Shown one piece after another: positions 1 to 14,000 of a stretch of 64,000 bases of DNA; position 1 is the stretch's first letter; every line of letters starts with the position of its first letter. The notes under the pieces were generated by a model. The model saw only the letters and a program-made list of their open reading frames with translations, was not told where the DNA came from and made no database searches. The stretch lies in NCBI GenBank assembly GCA_914767715.1, contig OU612068.1:21762001-21826000 (forward strand). The letters run 5' to 3'. The position numbers were made by a program, and so were the translations under genes. This DNA is from Membranipora membranacea. Lineage: Eukaryota > Bryozoa > Gymnolaemata > Cheilostomatida > Membraniporidae.

Positions 1-1312
1 AGCAATTGCAACTAGTCAAAAAAGACACCTAGTGTAGTGTATAATCATCCAACAAGACCATATATTGCAATACTAGTAAAGTAACTCACCTGTTGTGACA
101 AGAGAAGATTTCATGCAAGATGATTGAGTGAGCAGAGTGAAAATACAAGTTGGGAGATAGAAAGGAGAACAAAAATGGATAGCAGCTTGGTCTTATCCAC
201 TCATTTATAATGCATATCCTCTGTTACAGTAAAATCTACTTTAATGAAGCTCCTTACCAGTCTAACACAAGCCAAAGACTGCAGAATACTCTACCAATGT
301 AAGGCACAATTGGTAGAACAAATATTTCACAGCTTACTCCACTCAATCAAAAACAGTTTACTGAAGAAATAGTTGCATCCACTACAAGTTTATATAAAAT
401 CCAGTTTGTGTGATTATCGTTTTGTTTTCACCTGCTGGAGAAAGTTTAGAGCTATAATTGTTGGCCTTGAACTTATGTAATCACCATAGTAACACTAATA
501 CTAAGGAGGTGACAACTCAAGTTATGAACAGTGTGAGGAGACAACTTTATAGGAATATATATCTAGGAATCAGATGTTCGGATTCATATCTTGTTTTTGA
601 AAGGGTTATTCAGTCACATCACAATCTTTGTTATTATTATTTTTCTTTTTTTGCCATTTATGTCACATCATGAAAAACATTAGTAATTATGAATTGTTGC
701 TGACAATAAAAGTATTATATATATTATATGAGCTTGTCCATGCCTTCAAATCAAACAGCAATAGGGCTAATCAGGGAGAATGGGCTAATGAACAGGGAAA
801 GATTTACATGTGGTTGCTTTGATCCCCACCAATCTTACATAGGTTGAATGAAGACTGTGGAATTTGTAACCCGAATTAAAGGTATAACTGTCAGCAAAAC
901 TTTATTTTGTTAGTTTTCCAGATAGAACTCAATCAGATGCCAGTGATGCAAAATAATAACACAATTTTTTCAAACTTGAACGCAAAATGATAACTCGAAT
1001 CTTTCAAACTTGAATGCCAGATGTTAATTTCAGGACCAGGAATTTCAGGCTCATGTATTAATTTACCCATTGTTTTAGTAGCAGAAGATTGCAAGACTGG
1101 TTTACCATCAAGTCGCCATGTACAACTAAAACCAATTAAAACTCCAAAATAAATGAGGCTATATTAGTTCTGATAAATGTATTGGGTCAACCAAGAAAAT
1201 ATGCAGGATGCGATCGATCCTTTTTGATAAAACATGATAAAGAGTCTAAAATATATAGCAAGTAACATCTGATAAGATTTGTCCGCAGATAGATTTCATG
1301 TCAATGCCCTAA
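1..1312. other. 3' flank of SFSWAP, no gene seen
   Basis: This stretch lies downstream of the minus-strand SFSWAP stop codon. It is AT-rich and I found no exon with family similarity. A minus-strand AATAAA hexamer (read as TTTATT on plus at 901-906) is a possible poly(A) signal about 400 bases after the stop. The short reading frames at 458-822 have no recognisable features. Part of the stretch is presumably 3' UTR. Confidence 0.5.
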
Positions 1313-4300
1313 TCAATCTCCAAACAGATCCTCTTTGTACACTTTTTGGCGACTTGCCTTAAGCATCTGTCTCACTTTCAGCATAAACTCCTGAAAAACA
1401 AACATCAGCGTATAATTGACAAGTTGACTGTTTTCATCAGCAGAATAAAATGAATATCAGACAACTTATAATCACATTCCACTAGCTGAGAGGCAGTCAC
1501 GTTTACAGACCACCCTACAATCAAATATAAACAAATAACACCACATGCCATGTCATTAAGTTTTCAATCAGCCTTTTTAATATAATGGTGCCAGGACATA
1601 ATTAAAATGGAAAAATTTCTTCAAGAAAACAGGAAAACTCATTACATGTAAGTAGTCTGCCCGCAATAGTCTTAAACTGGGCTGGGATTTTACATTGAAG
1701 CGGACTGTCAGCACTTCAGTAGAGAGCCTTTACACTAACGTATTCCAATTCTTGACATCTTTGTTGGAAAGTTTTCTGAGGAAATTACTGGGTGAAATTA
1801 CTTATCTGCTCTTGAAGCTGACAGATATTTGTATGCATACATGTGTGCCTAAAGATAGCGTAAACTATATGCAAAGCATTCGCGCTATTAGCAGTATTGA
1901 AAATCAAGTTCAAAATATATATCTATATGTCTGAATATATAATATGATCCCCAATAATTACACACATAGATATTTTATGTGTAATCATACCGTATTGCCC
2001 TTACATTGTTATCTTCAGAGGTATCATTTCCTTCTGCGTTTCGTGTGTCATGCCCTGACTGACGTGTTGTCTCCCTTTGTTGAGTAGTATGTGCTGTCCT
2101 ATAACAGAAAAAACCACAACTATTCATCGAGGGACATATTCTGTTTCTCTCTACTGATGTCATTCACACTTTTACCTTTTCCATGTGTTGGATTTATTTG
2201 TCACACATTAGTATACAAAGTATACAATATATTGAATACTTATAAATTGTGAATGCAACATATAGCGATAGCTATCGGCAAGCATTAGGAGTTATCATAG
2301 TTAGTTGATAATTTGAAACTCACAAACATATTTGTTAAAACTTCCGCAAATATTAGTTAATTTTTGTTAATAAGTGTCCTAAGCCTATCATAAAAACAAA
2401 TCTTGTAGATCATCTAAAAAAATACAAACCTGTATTGAGATGTATCTTTTGGAGACTGAGATCTGCGACGTTTTATGAGCACTGGTGAGGGTGTCCTCCT
2501 ACGCCGCCCGTGTCTGCTGTAAGGGCTAGCTTCTCGACTACCTCGACTATCCCTCAGGTGAGCGTCACGCTGTGAGCTGGATCTCATGTCGTCAGAGCGA
2601 TGTCTACTTGAGGACGAGCCATGGTGACGATGTGACCTGTCTCTGTAACCAGCAGATATTTATGCTAATATATGGAGTAGATGGCTTGTCATACCAGCTC
2701 GGACATAATGCAAGTTGATTGCAATTGGGACATCGACTAGCCAATGAACTAATGGTTTAGTTCATTGGACTAGCAACTGTCATACATTTCCCAGCATAGG
2801 GAAATATTTTAGCCCTAAAACTGCTGTTCGCATGACGATTTAAGATGTCACAAAGACGCTGTAAGCTGGCTTAAATCTTGGGGCATATTTTCATGTAAAA
2901 TGGATTATGACCTGGCTGTTGACGGGCCTTTTGTCCCTCTGATTTTCAACTGGCTGGGCACAGCATGGTGAATTACCTTGCATCTACAGCACAACCATAA
3001 TTATTTAATTTGATGCTGAGTGGTTATTATGGCAACACACATTCCCCAAACTGAGCTTAGTTTCCTTAGGTTTTATTGTTAGATATGATAATGTAAGATA
3101 TCACACCTGTTGACCTTGACAGTGTAGGCTGTAGGCGGGGAGCGAGATCTCCCGTGATTATGCTCATATATCCCAGAATCCTGAGCAGACTCTAATGGAG
3201 GCTGGACAAAAGGTGGTAGCTCGGGTCCTACAGTAACAAAACGACAACAGATAGACATTGAAATACAACATAGTTATCATGAAACTTAGCGACAGGATAG
3301 AGGCACTTCAAAAATGCTTTGATATAGTGAAGAGTACGTGAGTTGAGTTATAATTGAAAAACACAGGAATCAGTTTTCTCCGGAAATTTTAATTTGAGTC
3401 TCAAGGTCAAACTCCTATAGTTATCGTAAAGTGTACTTTGTGCTAAGAGTGTAGTATTATGAATTTAACTCATATTTCAAACATTTTTCAAGGGCTAACT
3501 CGCAGTCTAATATTACCTATAGGTGCCGAGCTGGATTTGTTTTTGGATTTGAGCATGTTTATAAACATGGCGGCCCTCTTCTTCCTCTCTGCCTGAAGCT
3601 CCTTCTCTTTAGTATGCTGTGTAACCTGACTCATCTTATCTCGAGCTGCGGCCGCTAACTTATCTCTCAGCTTCTGTTCAGCTGTAAAACAAGCATTCAA
3701 TATATAAAAACTCACATACCTTACTGCACGACAAAATTAATTGAAACATTGAAAGCACTGAATAAAAATTGACCAATATTTTTTCTCAAAAAAAATTGAA
3801 TATCAAGCGGAATTTAAATTTATTTCATGTTCCATATTTTAAGTAACGTTTCAAGCCAAAACACAGTTCTAACTATCCATGTTCACTTCATATGGATGAT
3901 CAGTGCTAGATGCCCAAACAGGCAGCTGCCTTTCCAATGTGGGTCAACATTTTCCTGCATTTAATCGACTGAAACACCAATCACCAGATCACTACTGTTA
4001 CCTTGTTTTCTGTCTATCTCATCCTGAGATAATGGAGGTTTCTCTTCTTGAGCACCAGCAGACTGTCCCGGTGCAGGAGCTGGACCCTGTACTACACCGT
4101 CTGCCAGCAAAGCTAAATGCGCTGATACAGCAGAATCTGAAATGTGAAAAAGAAATGTCCGCTGTGAGAAAAAAAAAATCATCAACTCCTCTCAATAACT
4201 ATTGGATACACAAGAAAATAAAATACTATGTAATGTTTAATTTAACAGATGCCTCAGGTTAGAATTGATATATTCCACTCCCTGATCCACAACGTGTAGC

Positions 4301-7300
4301 ACTTAAAATGTCTTGATAGCTTCTTCACCCAACAATTTTTATTCATATGCGCAGATTATCTGCCTGAGAAAGGTTTCTTTTATTGACACTTTAGTGTGGA
4401 TTATTTTCGCAGCATCGTACACCGCTTAGCACCGATTCTAGAGGAAGGCAGGAACCTCACAATAAATCATGATTTAGAACGAAACACTAACCTGGGTTCT
4501 GCGTCTCATCTTCATCACTTTCAGGGTCTACGGGGAGGGCCACACGACTCGTGTCGATAGCGGATGCTTCTGGTTCTTTTTGTTTAATGCTAAAGCTAAC
4601 ACCCTTTCCGCCACGAGCATCAAGAACTTGGGAAGATTCACCAAAGCTTGTCTGCATTAAAATAACATTATCAGTCTACTTGCTGTGTAATCCAAATCAA
4701 TATAAATTTTTATTATTGATGCAAGACCTGTGAATCCTTAGTATACAGAGTGTTTGCTATGCTGATTTCAAAACCAATTGCTGTATAGGGTACAGGAAGC
4801 CAAAAGTTAGAACATTACCACACAAACTACAGCTCCCTCACATCCGGGGTTCATCCATTAACTTAGGCAATGAATATAATAAGAGCATTATCTTGCCATT
4901 TCATTCACTGATATTCTTTGTCTAAATGCTGAGAGTGTGTTTACCTCTTTTGCAGGTGGAAATAGTTGGTCTCTTCTCCATTTATAATATTGATAGTAGT
5001 TGTCTCCTGGCTGTAAGAATGAGAAACGATTATCGTTTCTCTGTAATACCTGCTTCTCAAAAGCCTGACCATCTTTCTTCACATAAGTTAGAAGTCGCTC
5101 TATTAGTGACTTTATATCTTCAGTTGGTGATGAAGGCCTGCAATAAATCAGGAAAGTGAAAATGTTGTCAAATTATCACGTGAAGGCAAGGGGTTATCCT
5201 CCCATCTAGCAGACAAAGGTGGAGGAGGCAACTTTTCATTTGTGACAATCAGGTAAGAGAGAATGAGGAAAACTCACAAGTTGTCAAAATTATAGTGTCT
5301 TTTTTTAGGGGCAGTCAATAGTGTGAGTATACATGGGGTTATCCTCCCATATAGCAGGCAGAGGTGTAGGAGACAACTTTTCATTCACGAAAACTATTAT
5401 TATTATCCAAACCAGTGTGCCATTATCAATTTAAGGTTTGCATCTTTGACATGTGGAAATTACAACCAAAGTATTGAAAATAAAATATTACATTTATAAT
5501 ATCACGGACCTTTTTATTCAACTAGTCATCAAAGAGACAAAGATAAGCTTACCTGGGTGGTGGAGGGGCAGAGGGAGGTGGTGGGGGTGTATAGGACCCC
5601 TGTTGTAAGTAGTTTTGTTGATAATATGAGTCACCACCCTGATTATTGTACTGGTCTGTCATGTATGTGTCTGTAGGATGCGGGTAATCACTGGGAAACC
5701 CTGACTGGCTGTTACTGTCACCCTCGCTGCAAAAATTGACCAATCACAGTAAGCACCAGTTTCATGAGATAATACCGACGAGTCCAAATTCACTGGCAAT
5801 AGTAGTAGCAACCAAGTATTTATTTATAAATCCCAAACACATTTAAATAATAGGCAAATACGACTAATAGACTCACAAGGGGAATGGGGTCAACAGGCAT
5901 CGATCTACATAATGGAAGCTGATAACTTGAAAATTAACACTTGATGGTGAAATACCTCAGAGTGGGAGTAAGAACTCTTTGAGGGCTGTTGGTAAGTGAG
6001 GGCTGTTTGATGGCTAGCTTTTTGATAAGTTGCCCATAGGCTGTACTCTCCAGCTGTGCAGCTGTGAGTTGAGGTAGACTAGGTTCTGAACTAGATGAGG
6101 TGAGTTTCCCCGATGTATTTGCTTTTGCCCTAAGGCTAGGATGTAGATAACCAACTGCATCGTCGTCGTCATCACTGTTATCTGTACTGCTATCTCCCTG
6201 CACTTCAACTGCCAAGAAATAATCAACGCTATACATATATATCTTATATCCTCAACTGTCAGGCAGATCCATACAAGACAATTGTATAAGTAATTCATTT
6301 TTATTTCAAATAGATTGCAACAGCAAAACTGATAGCCAAAAATGGTTTGCTCAAACAAAATTATCAAGCATTTTAATTTTGACATCCTACCTACATGATT
6401 ATTACAACCTAAAATAACTGTGTTGAAACATACCTTTTTTAGGAGGAGGTGGCTTGTTATGAATATCTGGATTGTAGCGACCACTTTTAATCATGTACAC
6501 CTGAAAACCGAAATAAATTGACTCTCACGTAAATAATTTTGTGTATATATGTAAACCAGGCAGTACTCGTTGTGAATGTGTATCAGGGGAAGGATCTCAA
6601 CAGCTAAGTCGGACCTCGCCAGCTTCTTGTCTCAGTTCTCTAGTATCAAATTATTTGGGTAAGTGGCAATCCACTTTCTATACACACTGATGCACTTTCA
6701 AATGACATGTAGTGTGTTTGGATTGGATATACTAGTAGGACTAAAGAGTAGTTTCATATTGAGTTAATGACACAGCAGACAACAGAACAGAAACAGATCA
6801 TTAGGTAACATAATTTCCTCTACTCACCTGATGTTTATAATATGGATTGAGATTATGCTCGAAGCTAAGAAAGGCAAACTGTGGATTATTAGCCTGTTTG
6901 GTTTTTATCATTATCTCCATTTGACCTCCATGCTGACTGACATACTTAGCAGTTTTCTCAATCAATGAGTTCAGTTTCGTACCAGGAGGCTGTGCAACAA
7001 AATACAAAGAGATTATTTTATCTGTTGACTGACTAAATATTCTTTACATAAAAATCCATCACCACCAGACTTGAGTTTTAGCCACTTGGTGTTTCAAAAC
7101 ATTATAACGCACACAGTGAGAAGATCGAAGCAGATCAAGCCTTCTATCACACACACTGATAAAATCAAAAAGCCTTCAATGTCATTTCTTTTTAGTACAC
7201 GGAAAGCATACAGCCTCTCCTAAAACCAGAAAATAGAGCAGGAAAGGTTACTCCCGGAGAAGAAAGAAACAAATTAAAATCAAGGAAATACTTACATAAT

Positions 7301-9756
7301 CCATTGATCTAGGCAGGCACAGCTGAGAGGGAGGTATAAATTCAAAGTCATCTTCCTCTGCATCAGCAGATGTATCTACAACAGCGGATATGTGGATATG
7401 TGGATGTGCTGTGTAGTTTAGATAGACCAAATCACAATGATGGTTGAAAGATCATCGGTTATTTACAATTTGTACATAAAAACAGTACTCAAATATTTGT
7501 ACATATAGCGTACTATGGCTTCCAAAAATTGTTTAACCTAGTTTTATTCATCCAATAAACCTTTGTCAGTATCAACAACAAACAACTGACCTTGTTAATC
7601 TAGAGAGAAACACAGACAAGGTATCTGCTTTGCTCACGCTTCAAGATTCAATAACCCATTGACAAGAGTTTCATGTCTACTGATATTATTTCTCATTAAC
7701 AGTCAATCATTCAGTATTCTCTATACCTTGTTGAGCACCTGTTGTTGGTTGAGTAGTTGTTTTAGCACCAGGATTATCATAACTAAAGCCTACAGCTTGG
7801 TAACCATCTGTCTCTGAGAGTTCTAGATTCAGTCTCTTCAGTTCTTCCTCTGCAATAAAAAAACTGTTATAGGCAGATTTGATGCATCAATGTAACTGTC
7901 TGAATTTGAACATTTCGTCCCATCCTGTTCTTAACGGAAACAACTGATAAGTAGCATTTGACAACTAAAATTTGGTACGGACGAGCTAAATAAAACGATT
8001 TATGGGGGAGCGTCGCTCAGCTTTAAGAAAATGAGGCCGTTGTAAAAAGTTGAGTGGTACCATCGCCATGTAAAAAAGCTTATAGAATTTGCCTTACCAT
8101 CCCGCTCAAGGTATCTATACATACGCTGATTGAATGATTAAATCCGAAAGCATCATGATGAGATCACGCTATGGTACCAATATTACTTTGTCAAAAAATA
8201 CTGGTGGTACCATGGCTAGCAGTACATTACCAGATCACCACCTATCAACAGGGATCGTGTACATAATTTCATCGCCATTTGAACCACCTACCCTCTTGTA
8301 TTGCCTTTTCAGCAAGGTCTGTATGTAATTCCAGATATCTTTCCTCTTCACATAGTCTCTCTATCCTTACTTCTTCAGAGCTCAGAGTTCCCCGATTAGC
8401 CGTATTATCAGCATCATAGGGTCGTAGGTCAAATAAATGACCTCTCCCATCATACCTACACAATGAAAACAATGTGTCAAAATATGCTCGAAATAAAATA
8501 TTCAAGTCTTAGCGACTTGTCATTAACAAAATGATAACTACCCACTATAGATATTACTACCTCATAGACAGAATTTGCCCGATTGGAGCTTAGAGACACT
8601 CTGGCAAATTTCATAAATATGACACTCTCCCTAAACTTTACAAGTAATGAACAACAAGCGTTAACAACTTTATTAATGTTACAAGAGTCTTTACTTTACC
8701 CATTTTACATGAGATGTTGTCCGATGATAGACTCCATTCCACTCAGTTGACAGCAGCGGGCAGAGACCCGCTTGTAGACACACAAGCAGTTGTCACTAAC
8801 TGCTATATCTCAGTAGAAACCTGACGGTGAGAGATTTTCTTGAGATGATTTAGCCCATACCATTAATTGGGAATACTGTTCTGTCGGGTCAATTAAATTT
8901 TTCTCAGCATCAATTAACCAAAAGTTCTGCTTTGAAGTATTAGAGTTGAATTTCCCTCAAACTAAAATTCTCAGTTGGTGTAGTATGCATAGGCCTGGGC
9001 AGTGACTAACACGCAAAAGTTTCAACAAATCAATAACTGGTTTCTTGTTTCAGCTTCAAAGACCACCCTGGCATGGCCTTGCAGTTTTATAGTATTTGTA
9101 CCAATTTTGACTGTCACAAACGGCTTAATTGAAATCTGCCTTGTTTTTTTTCTCTTACCAGCTACCCCACAAATCCAAACCTACGCAATTAGCAACATTT
9201 TGGATTAGCTAGGTGGACAGGTAGGTGCCCCTCATCTTCTTGAAACCATGACCTAGGCCTATTATCTATGTTAATCCAGTTCACTTTGATCTTCTCTAGA
9301 TCACCATCCCAGTTCAGAATGTTGAGTTAATCTTCTTTTATTGAACCACACTCTTCATCAATCATTCTTCTGCCAGCTTGTGAATTCAGTGATGACTGAG
9401 TTGCAAGTTGTTGTTGCTGCTGTGAATTGTCGTTGAGAAATCTATCCCAACTTACTAACAAACAAACATCATGCAATGCAAAGAACAAAAATGTTAATGA
9501 GATTGTCATAGGTATTGTTACAGATTGTCATGGTTGAGTCTGGGTAACCTGAAGGTTCCACCGACCTGTCAATTTTATGATTCCCATCTCCCATCCAAGG
9601 AATAAGGTGCTCTCCAGAATCAATTGCCCGAGCTCGATCATCATCTCGGAACAGTTTGCAATGATAGCCAAACACAAGAAGATCCTGATGTTTTTCCCCT
9701 ATTGGTGGTAAGTCCTCTGGTAACTGGTCAGCATCTTGTTGGAAAAGGAAGGCCAT
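1313..9756 (-). CDS. SFSWAP: SFSWAP, suppressor-of-white-apricot splicing regulator (16 coding exons, 790 aa)
   Basis: Nuclear alternative-splicing regulator of the SWAP family. Coding exons in transcript order: 9566-9756, 8292-8455, 7727-7849, 7296-7375, 6828-6989, 6434-6500, 5956-6208, 5553-5726, 4945-5137, 4492-4651, 4002-4136, 3517-3681, 3107-3227, 2430-2642, 2005-2098, 1313-1390; all phases join. Residues 1-118 hold the N-terminal DRY_EERY domain ([28 protein letters not shown]). SURP1 is at about 187-240 and SURP2 at about 405-469, each with the family's F-x-FL and N-x-YY signatures. An acidic patch and YLHPSL follow SURP1, and a Pro-rich run ([13 protein letters not shown]) precedes SURP2. 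The conserved basic coiled segment ([23 protein letters not shown]) is at about 570-615. The RS-rich region is at about 650-735. A terminal helix ([14 protein letters not shown]) matches the C-terminus of the vertebrate protein. The RS part is shorter than in human (951 aa). The start ATG at 9756 is the only one preceding the DRY_EERY domain in frame. Domain identity is certain; exact ends of the less conserved exons are inferred. Confidence 0.93.
2736..2772. repeat. Short hairpin in an SFSWAP intron
   Basis: An inverted repeat of CTAGCCAATGAACTAA with TTAGTTCATTGGACTAG around a 4-base loop, in the intron between exons 13 and 14. Confidence 0.6.
5164..5393. repeat. Tandem duplication (~115-145 bp unit) in an SFSWAP intron
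   Basis: Two near copies lie side by side in the intron between 5137 and 5553. Each has GTTGTCAAA(A)TTAT, then GGGGTTATCCTCCCAT, then AGCAG(A/G)CA, then GGAG and GCAACTTTTCATT or a close variant. The first is at about 5164-5245 and the second at about 5287-5393. No coding potential. Confidence 0.7.
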
Positions 9757-11064
9757 TGTGTGGTGAAAAAACAGTAATAAAAAATGAATTCTCAAAGCAT
9801 AACTACTACACCAAGTTTGACAACTTGTATGATTTTTCCAAGATGGTGAGCACCAAAATCACTTATTGATACCACAGACACGGTATTTCAAAATTACAAG
9901 ATGTATCGAGTGTTTATTAAATGTCTATTGCCTTTTTATAAAAATGCATGTTGGTGTGTTTATTTTAGCAGTTGGACTTCACACTTTTATGTCAAGGCCA
10001 AACTGAGAAAAAAAGAAGAGTTCTTTCCACTGTCAAGTTTGCAAAACAGGTAATGCAAGAACAAACGATTCAATCCTCATTGGAGAAGTCATATTCTTGT
10101 TTTATAAACCTTGGACATTAAACCTACTCCTAGCTAGCTAGAGATTATACTCACACAACACACACAAACCATCATAATTTTGTTTATCATTGAATGAATT
10201 CATGTTCATGTCTGTTGTACTTGTCCTGTTTGTCAGTAGTGTATTAATTGTGGTTTATTATGCAACAACCACACACACTGCTTGCTGGCAGTAAACAAAC
10301 AGGGCCATGTATTATAATGTGTGCACATTGTATGCACAGTATAGGTTATCAAGTTGGCTGTGATCATTGTTTCTGCACTAACTTATTAAAACAGGATACA
10401 GGAGAGGAGTTCACATTCAACAAAATACAGCTTGGAGATTACGATATTGACATCCATGATTATATAACTTTTGTAACCACACACTATACCAGAGGTAACA
10501 CAATTAACCCTCAATTTAACTCTAACACTTTTAAAGACACCTTTTACAACCGCATGCGATCACATGTTAAATGCTAACACTTAGATTAAATGATTCGATA
10601 GCCCTGATCAAAATGACTCATGCTCAACCGTAACAATGTACTAGGACATGCCCATAACTTTTTGGTTTTTGTGCATTATGATTAAATGGGCATGTAACAA
10701 CAACACTTTATTTTTGCGTTTCAGAGGCAAATATTTTATGCTTTTTATTTATAGATTTTCTATGCCTGAAAGTTGATTAACTGTGTCTATAAATGTTATT
10801 TTTTCCATGAGTCTACTGCAGACGCTGACTTCAGATTCAAAGCTACACTTCCGTCTTATGCTTTTCCCCAAAGGCGCGTCGGAGTAACCTGAAGAGAGAG
10901 AGAGAGAGAGGGAGCAGCTGCAATGCTAATGAAAGAGAGGCAGTTCATTGTTAATAAGATAGGTAGGGTAATGGGGACTGGATCAATGATTAAAAGCATG
11001 TCTATTGTAAAAATATTTAATGTTGTAGAAGGCTACAGCTGAAAACTATTACAGAGGACCGACA
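9757..11064. promoter_or_regulatory. Divergent SFSWAP/MED24 intergenic region (putative bidirectional promoter)
   Basis: The start codons of SFSWAP (minus) and MED24 (plus) face away from each other across about 1.3 kb, so both promoters and 5' UTR exons must lie here or very close. A good acceptor (TTGTAG) about 40 bases before the MED24 ATG suggests a non-coding first exon upstream. A (GA)n microsatellite is at 10891-10911. The 109-codon plus-strand frame at 10248-10577 has no recognisable similarity and is probably chance. No TATA box was convincing. Confidence 0.45.
10891..10911. repeat. (GA)n microsatellite
   Basis: About ten GA units lie some 170 bases upstream of the MED24 start codon, in the shared divergent promoter region. 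Confidence 0.9.
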
Positions 11065-14000
11065 ATGGAGGGTAATATTCGCTCCCTAGTAATGAAAGCC
11101 TGGCAAAACAGATGGTCAGCTGCAAAGTTCTCTGTTCAGTGTAGAAAATTACTGGACGTGCCATCCTCATCATATCTTGCAGGTGAGTTGGGTATCATGT
11201 GTTTTATTACAAAGATTGTGTACTCTTTCTTAGTAAAAACTTTAACTCTCAAACTTTGGTGAAAAAACGTAGTTACCTTCCCGTCTTGTCATACTTCCTG
11301 AATATTGTGTATGAATTGTACCATTTTTGAGCCCCATCATTATGACTGTCATCTCTCACTCATTTTAAAGAGCTGCTACTTAATGAGGCGCTGGTCGGTA
11401 CAGCAAAATAGAAACGTTGGAAGGTCACCCTTCCATCTCGTCATATGCAGATTAAATGAGCTAAATGACCGTTATTTCTCTTTTTTAAGAGCTGCTTCTC
11501 AATGAGGCGTTGGTCGGCACAGCAGCTAATGATCTGTTGTTCTCATACCTTCAACAGCTTCTCACCAGTCAGGTTAGTTCTGTAGATTGTTAAGCTAGGC
11601 TACAGTTGAATATTATTTTGTGTCCTTGAAAGTAATAACCATCTTGCTCTCCTGCTACTGAGCTGACATATTTCATTAGTTCAGAGAATCCATTTGATAA
11701 ACATTCAATTTGCATATTATCTTATACTATGAGTTTTATAACAACAACCATCATTCCTGATTGTTAAGTCGATCCCATTGGATAGAGTGCTGATGGCTGC
11801 CACACAGTTTGATGATCTTCAAAAGCCACAAATATTGCTCGATCTGATTCGATTCATCAAAGGAAACTCGAGGCTATTTTTGTGAGTATTACATTGTGTA
11901 GCTGGTCTAATTACATTTTACTTTTGGGAGAGCATGCCGAAGAGAAGCTTTCTCAACTAAGAACATGGAAAAAAGTGATTTTAGCTAGAACTATAATGAT
12001 AAGGCATCTTAGCGTCTGCAATATATTGAAATTTGTATGTAGTCTCTCAACACAGTGCTAGCAAAGTCCAGTGTTTGTTTGGACATTTAGTCAAAAGTTA
12101 TGAACAATTTTAATGTTTCTGTTTTGTAGTCTAGATATACCAACTCAGCACATTGTGCAGCACTGTGATCTGATAGCGAGTCACATGATCTGGTTATTTA
12201 TCGTCATGTATAAAGTCATGCTTAAGTTGTCTGAGTCCGAGAAGGCGGATCCGTCTGGATTACTCTCTTCTATCCTGGTGGTCAGTTGCGATATTCTTGA
12301 GACAGTTACTCTTAGTAAGTCTCGGCTTATGGTCATCAGACTCGCCAAACTAGTCACTCATTCTGGTGAGTTTTTATGCCTGTAGGTCAATATAATGGTA
12401 TATGCATGTCAGTTAGTGTTTCCCGTCCCAAAATATTTTTCGAAAAAGGGAAGGACAACTCTATTCTCTATTTTTGGTACTAAGTGCATATGGTGGAGAG
12501 CTTTGTTCTAGACCTCACAAAGTCAACAATGCATACAGAATAGCTACTCCGCCAAAAAGTTGTTTTCCACTTTATTGAGGCTTTTTGTGCTGATAAAACA
12601 ATGATGAAAAATAATGAGGCAACAAGGCTCTTATGTGCAGAAACATCTAAGCTGCTATTTACATGGCAAGACTTGTGAATATAATAATAATAATATAATA
12701 TTGGCGTTGGTTTGATGTGGTTTGCTGTCCGTTGCAGATTGCTATCAGACATTACAGCATAATGCTGCACAGCTCACCCCTCTGTTACCTTATCTCAGTG
12801 ATCGAAGGCCTGATATCGTACAGAGAATGACCTCATGTATAGCTGCATGTGAAAGGTGAGCAAACGAGAAATGTATTATCTTCTTCAGCATGGTGGGGAC
12901 CTCCCCCTCACCAACTCAGCTTGTCAAGACAGACTTTATGTTTATATGCATGAATATTGAAGGCTACATTAGTGAAGGAAATATCCAATATGATCTAATA
13001 GCACAAGCTGTTAGAATTCGCTGTTTTTGAATCCATTGCATAATAAAAACGAAGCCATCTGTAGTTGTTGGTCTGGGTCAGGGCCATCATTCATCTCTCT
13101 ACATATTGGAATATGCTTGTACTCTAGGCTGGAATGTACGGAAGGACACAATAGTTCACAGGCATCCAGTAAACTGTTTTTACTGACTAGCCCTGTATCC
13201 ACTGTTGCTTCTTTAGTAACGATTGAGGCACTGGGCTACCCAACCAGAAACAATTCTCAAATGATACGGTATCTCAGACTGTACAAGGATATACAGGTAT
13301 GATATGACAGATGAGTTTGTGATGCAGCTCTTGTTTCCGGATTGAATTCATCAATTCGTGTTATTGTTGACTATGTGCCGACAACAAACATGTAAATAAT
13401 CGATATAGTATTTACATGAACATAAAACATAAGTGTAGTATTTACATGTTTATGGTGTTGACTTCATATTCATCGAAAATGAGATCATGTTTTACAAGTA
13501 GCGAACAGTTGGTATTGATATTGCACTATTAATTATGATACCAAAAATATGTAAAAATTCAATTGGAGGTGAGGAAGAGGAATTGGCAGTCTAATGGTTG
13601 TTCCGTTTCTCATCTAAATTCTGTATATACTTTTGTTGTTGTGCTAGAGATTAGAGGGACATGCTGTGGTCGTTGAGATTGTTAGATCTTGTATCTCCGG
13701 ACTGTTAGACTCTGAAGATATTGACAGAATCTACTGGCTCTCATTCACTTACATAAAGGTAAGGCATCTGTTTGTGTAGCTGTGTATTCACATCAACTAG
13801 GAGTCTCGGCTGAAAGCTTTGAATAATATGTGGCGTTAAAATCTTCTAACAGTAGGCCGGCCCTATGAGATTAAAAAACTTTCAAACTCCTGTCACAACT
13901 TGAGCCACATAACTTTTATTTGTAAAGTCTCGGCTCATCAACAAATCTGGACGCTACATAATACTTAGGGTTGGTTTTGTTCTCATTCTATTTTTTATTT

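Noticed and set aside
10248-10577. 109-codon frame in the SFSWAP-MED24 promoter region
   Set aside because: No recognisable motif, no splice partner, His- and Asn-rich chance composition.
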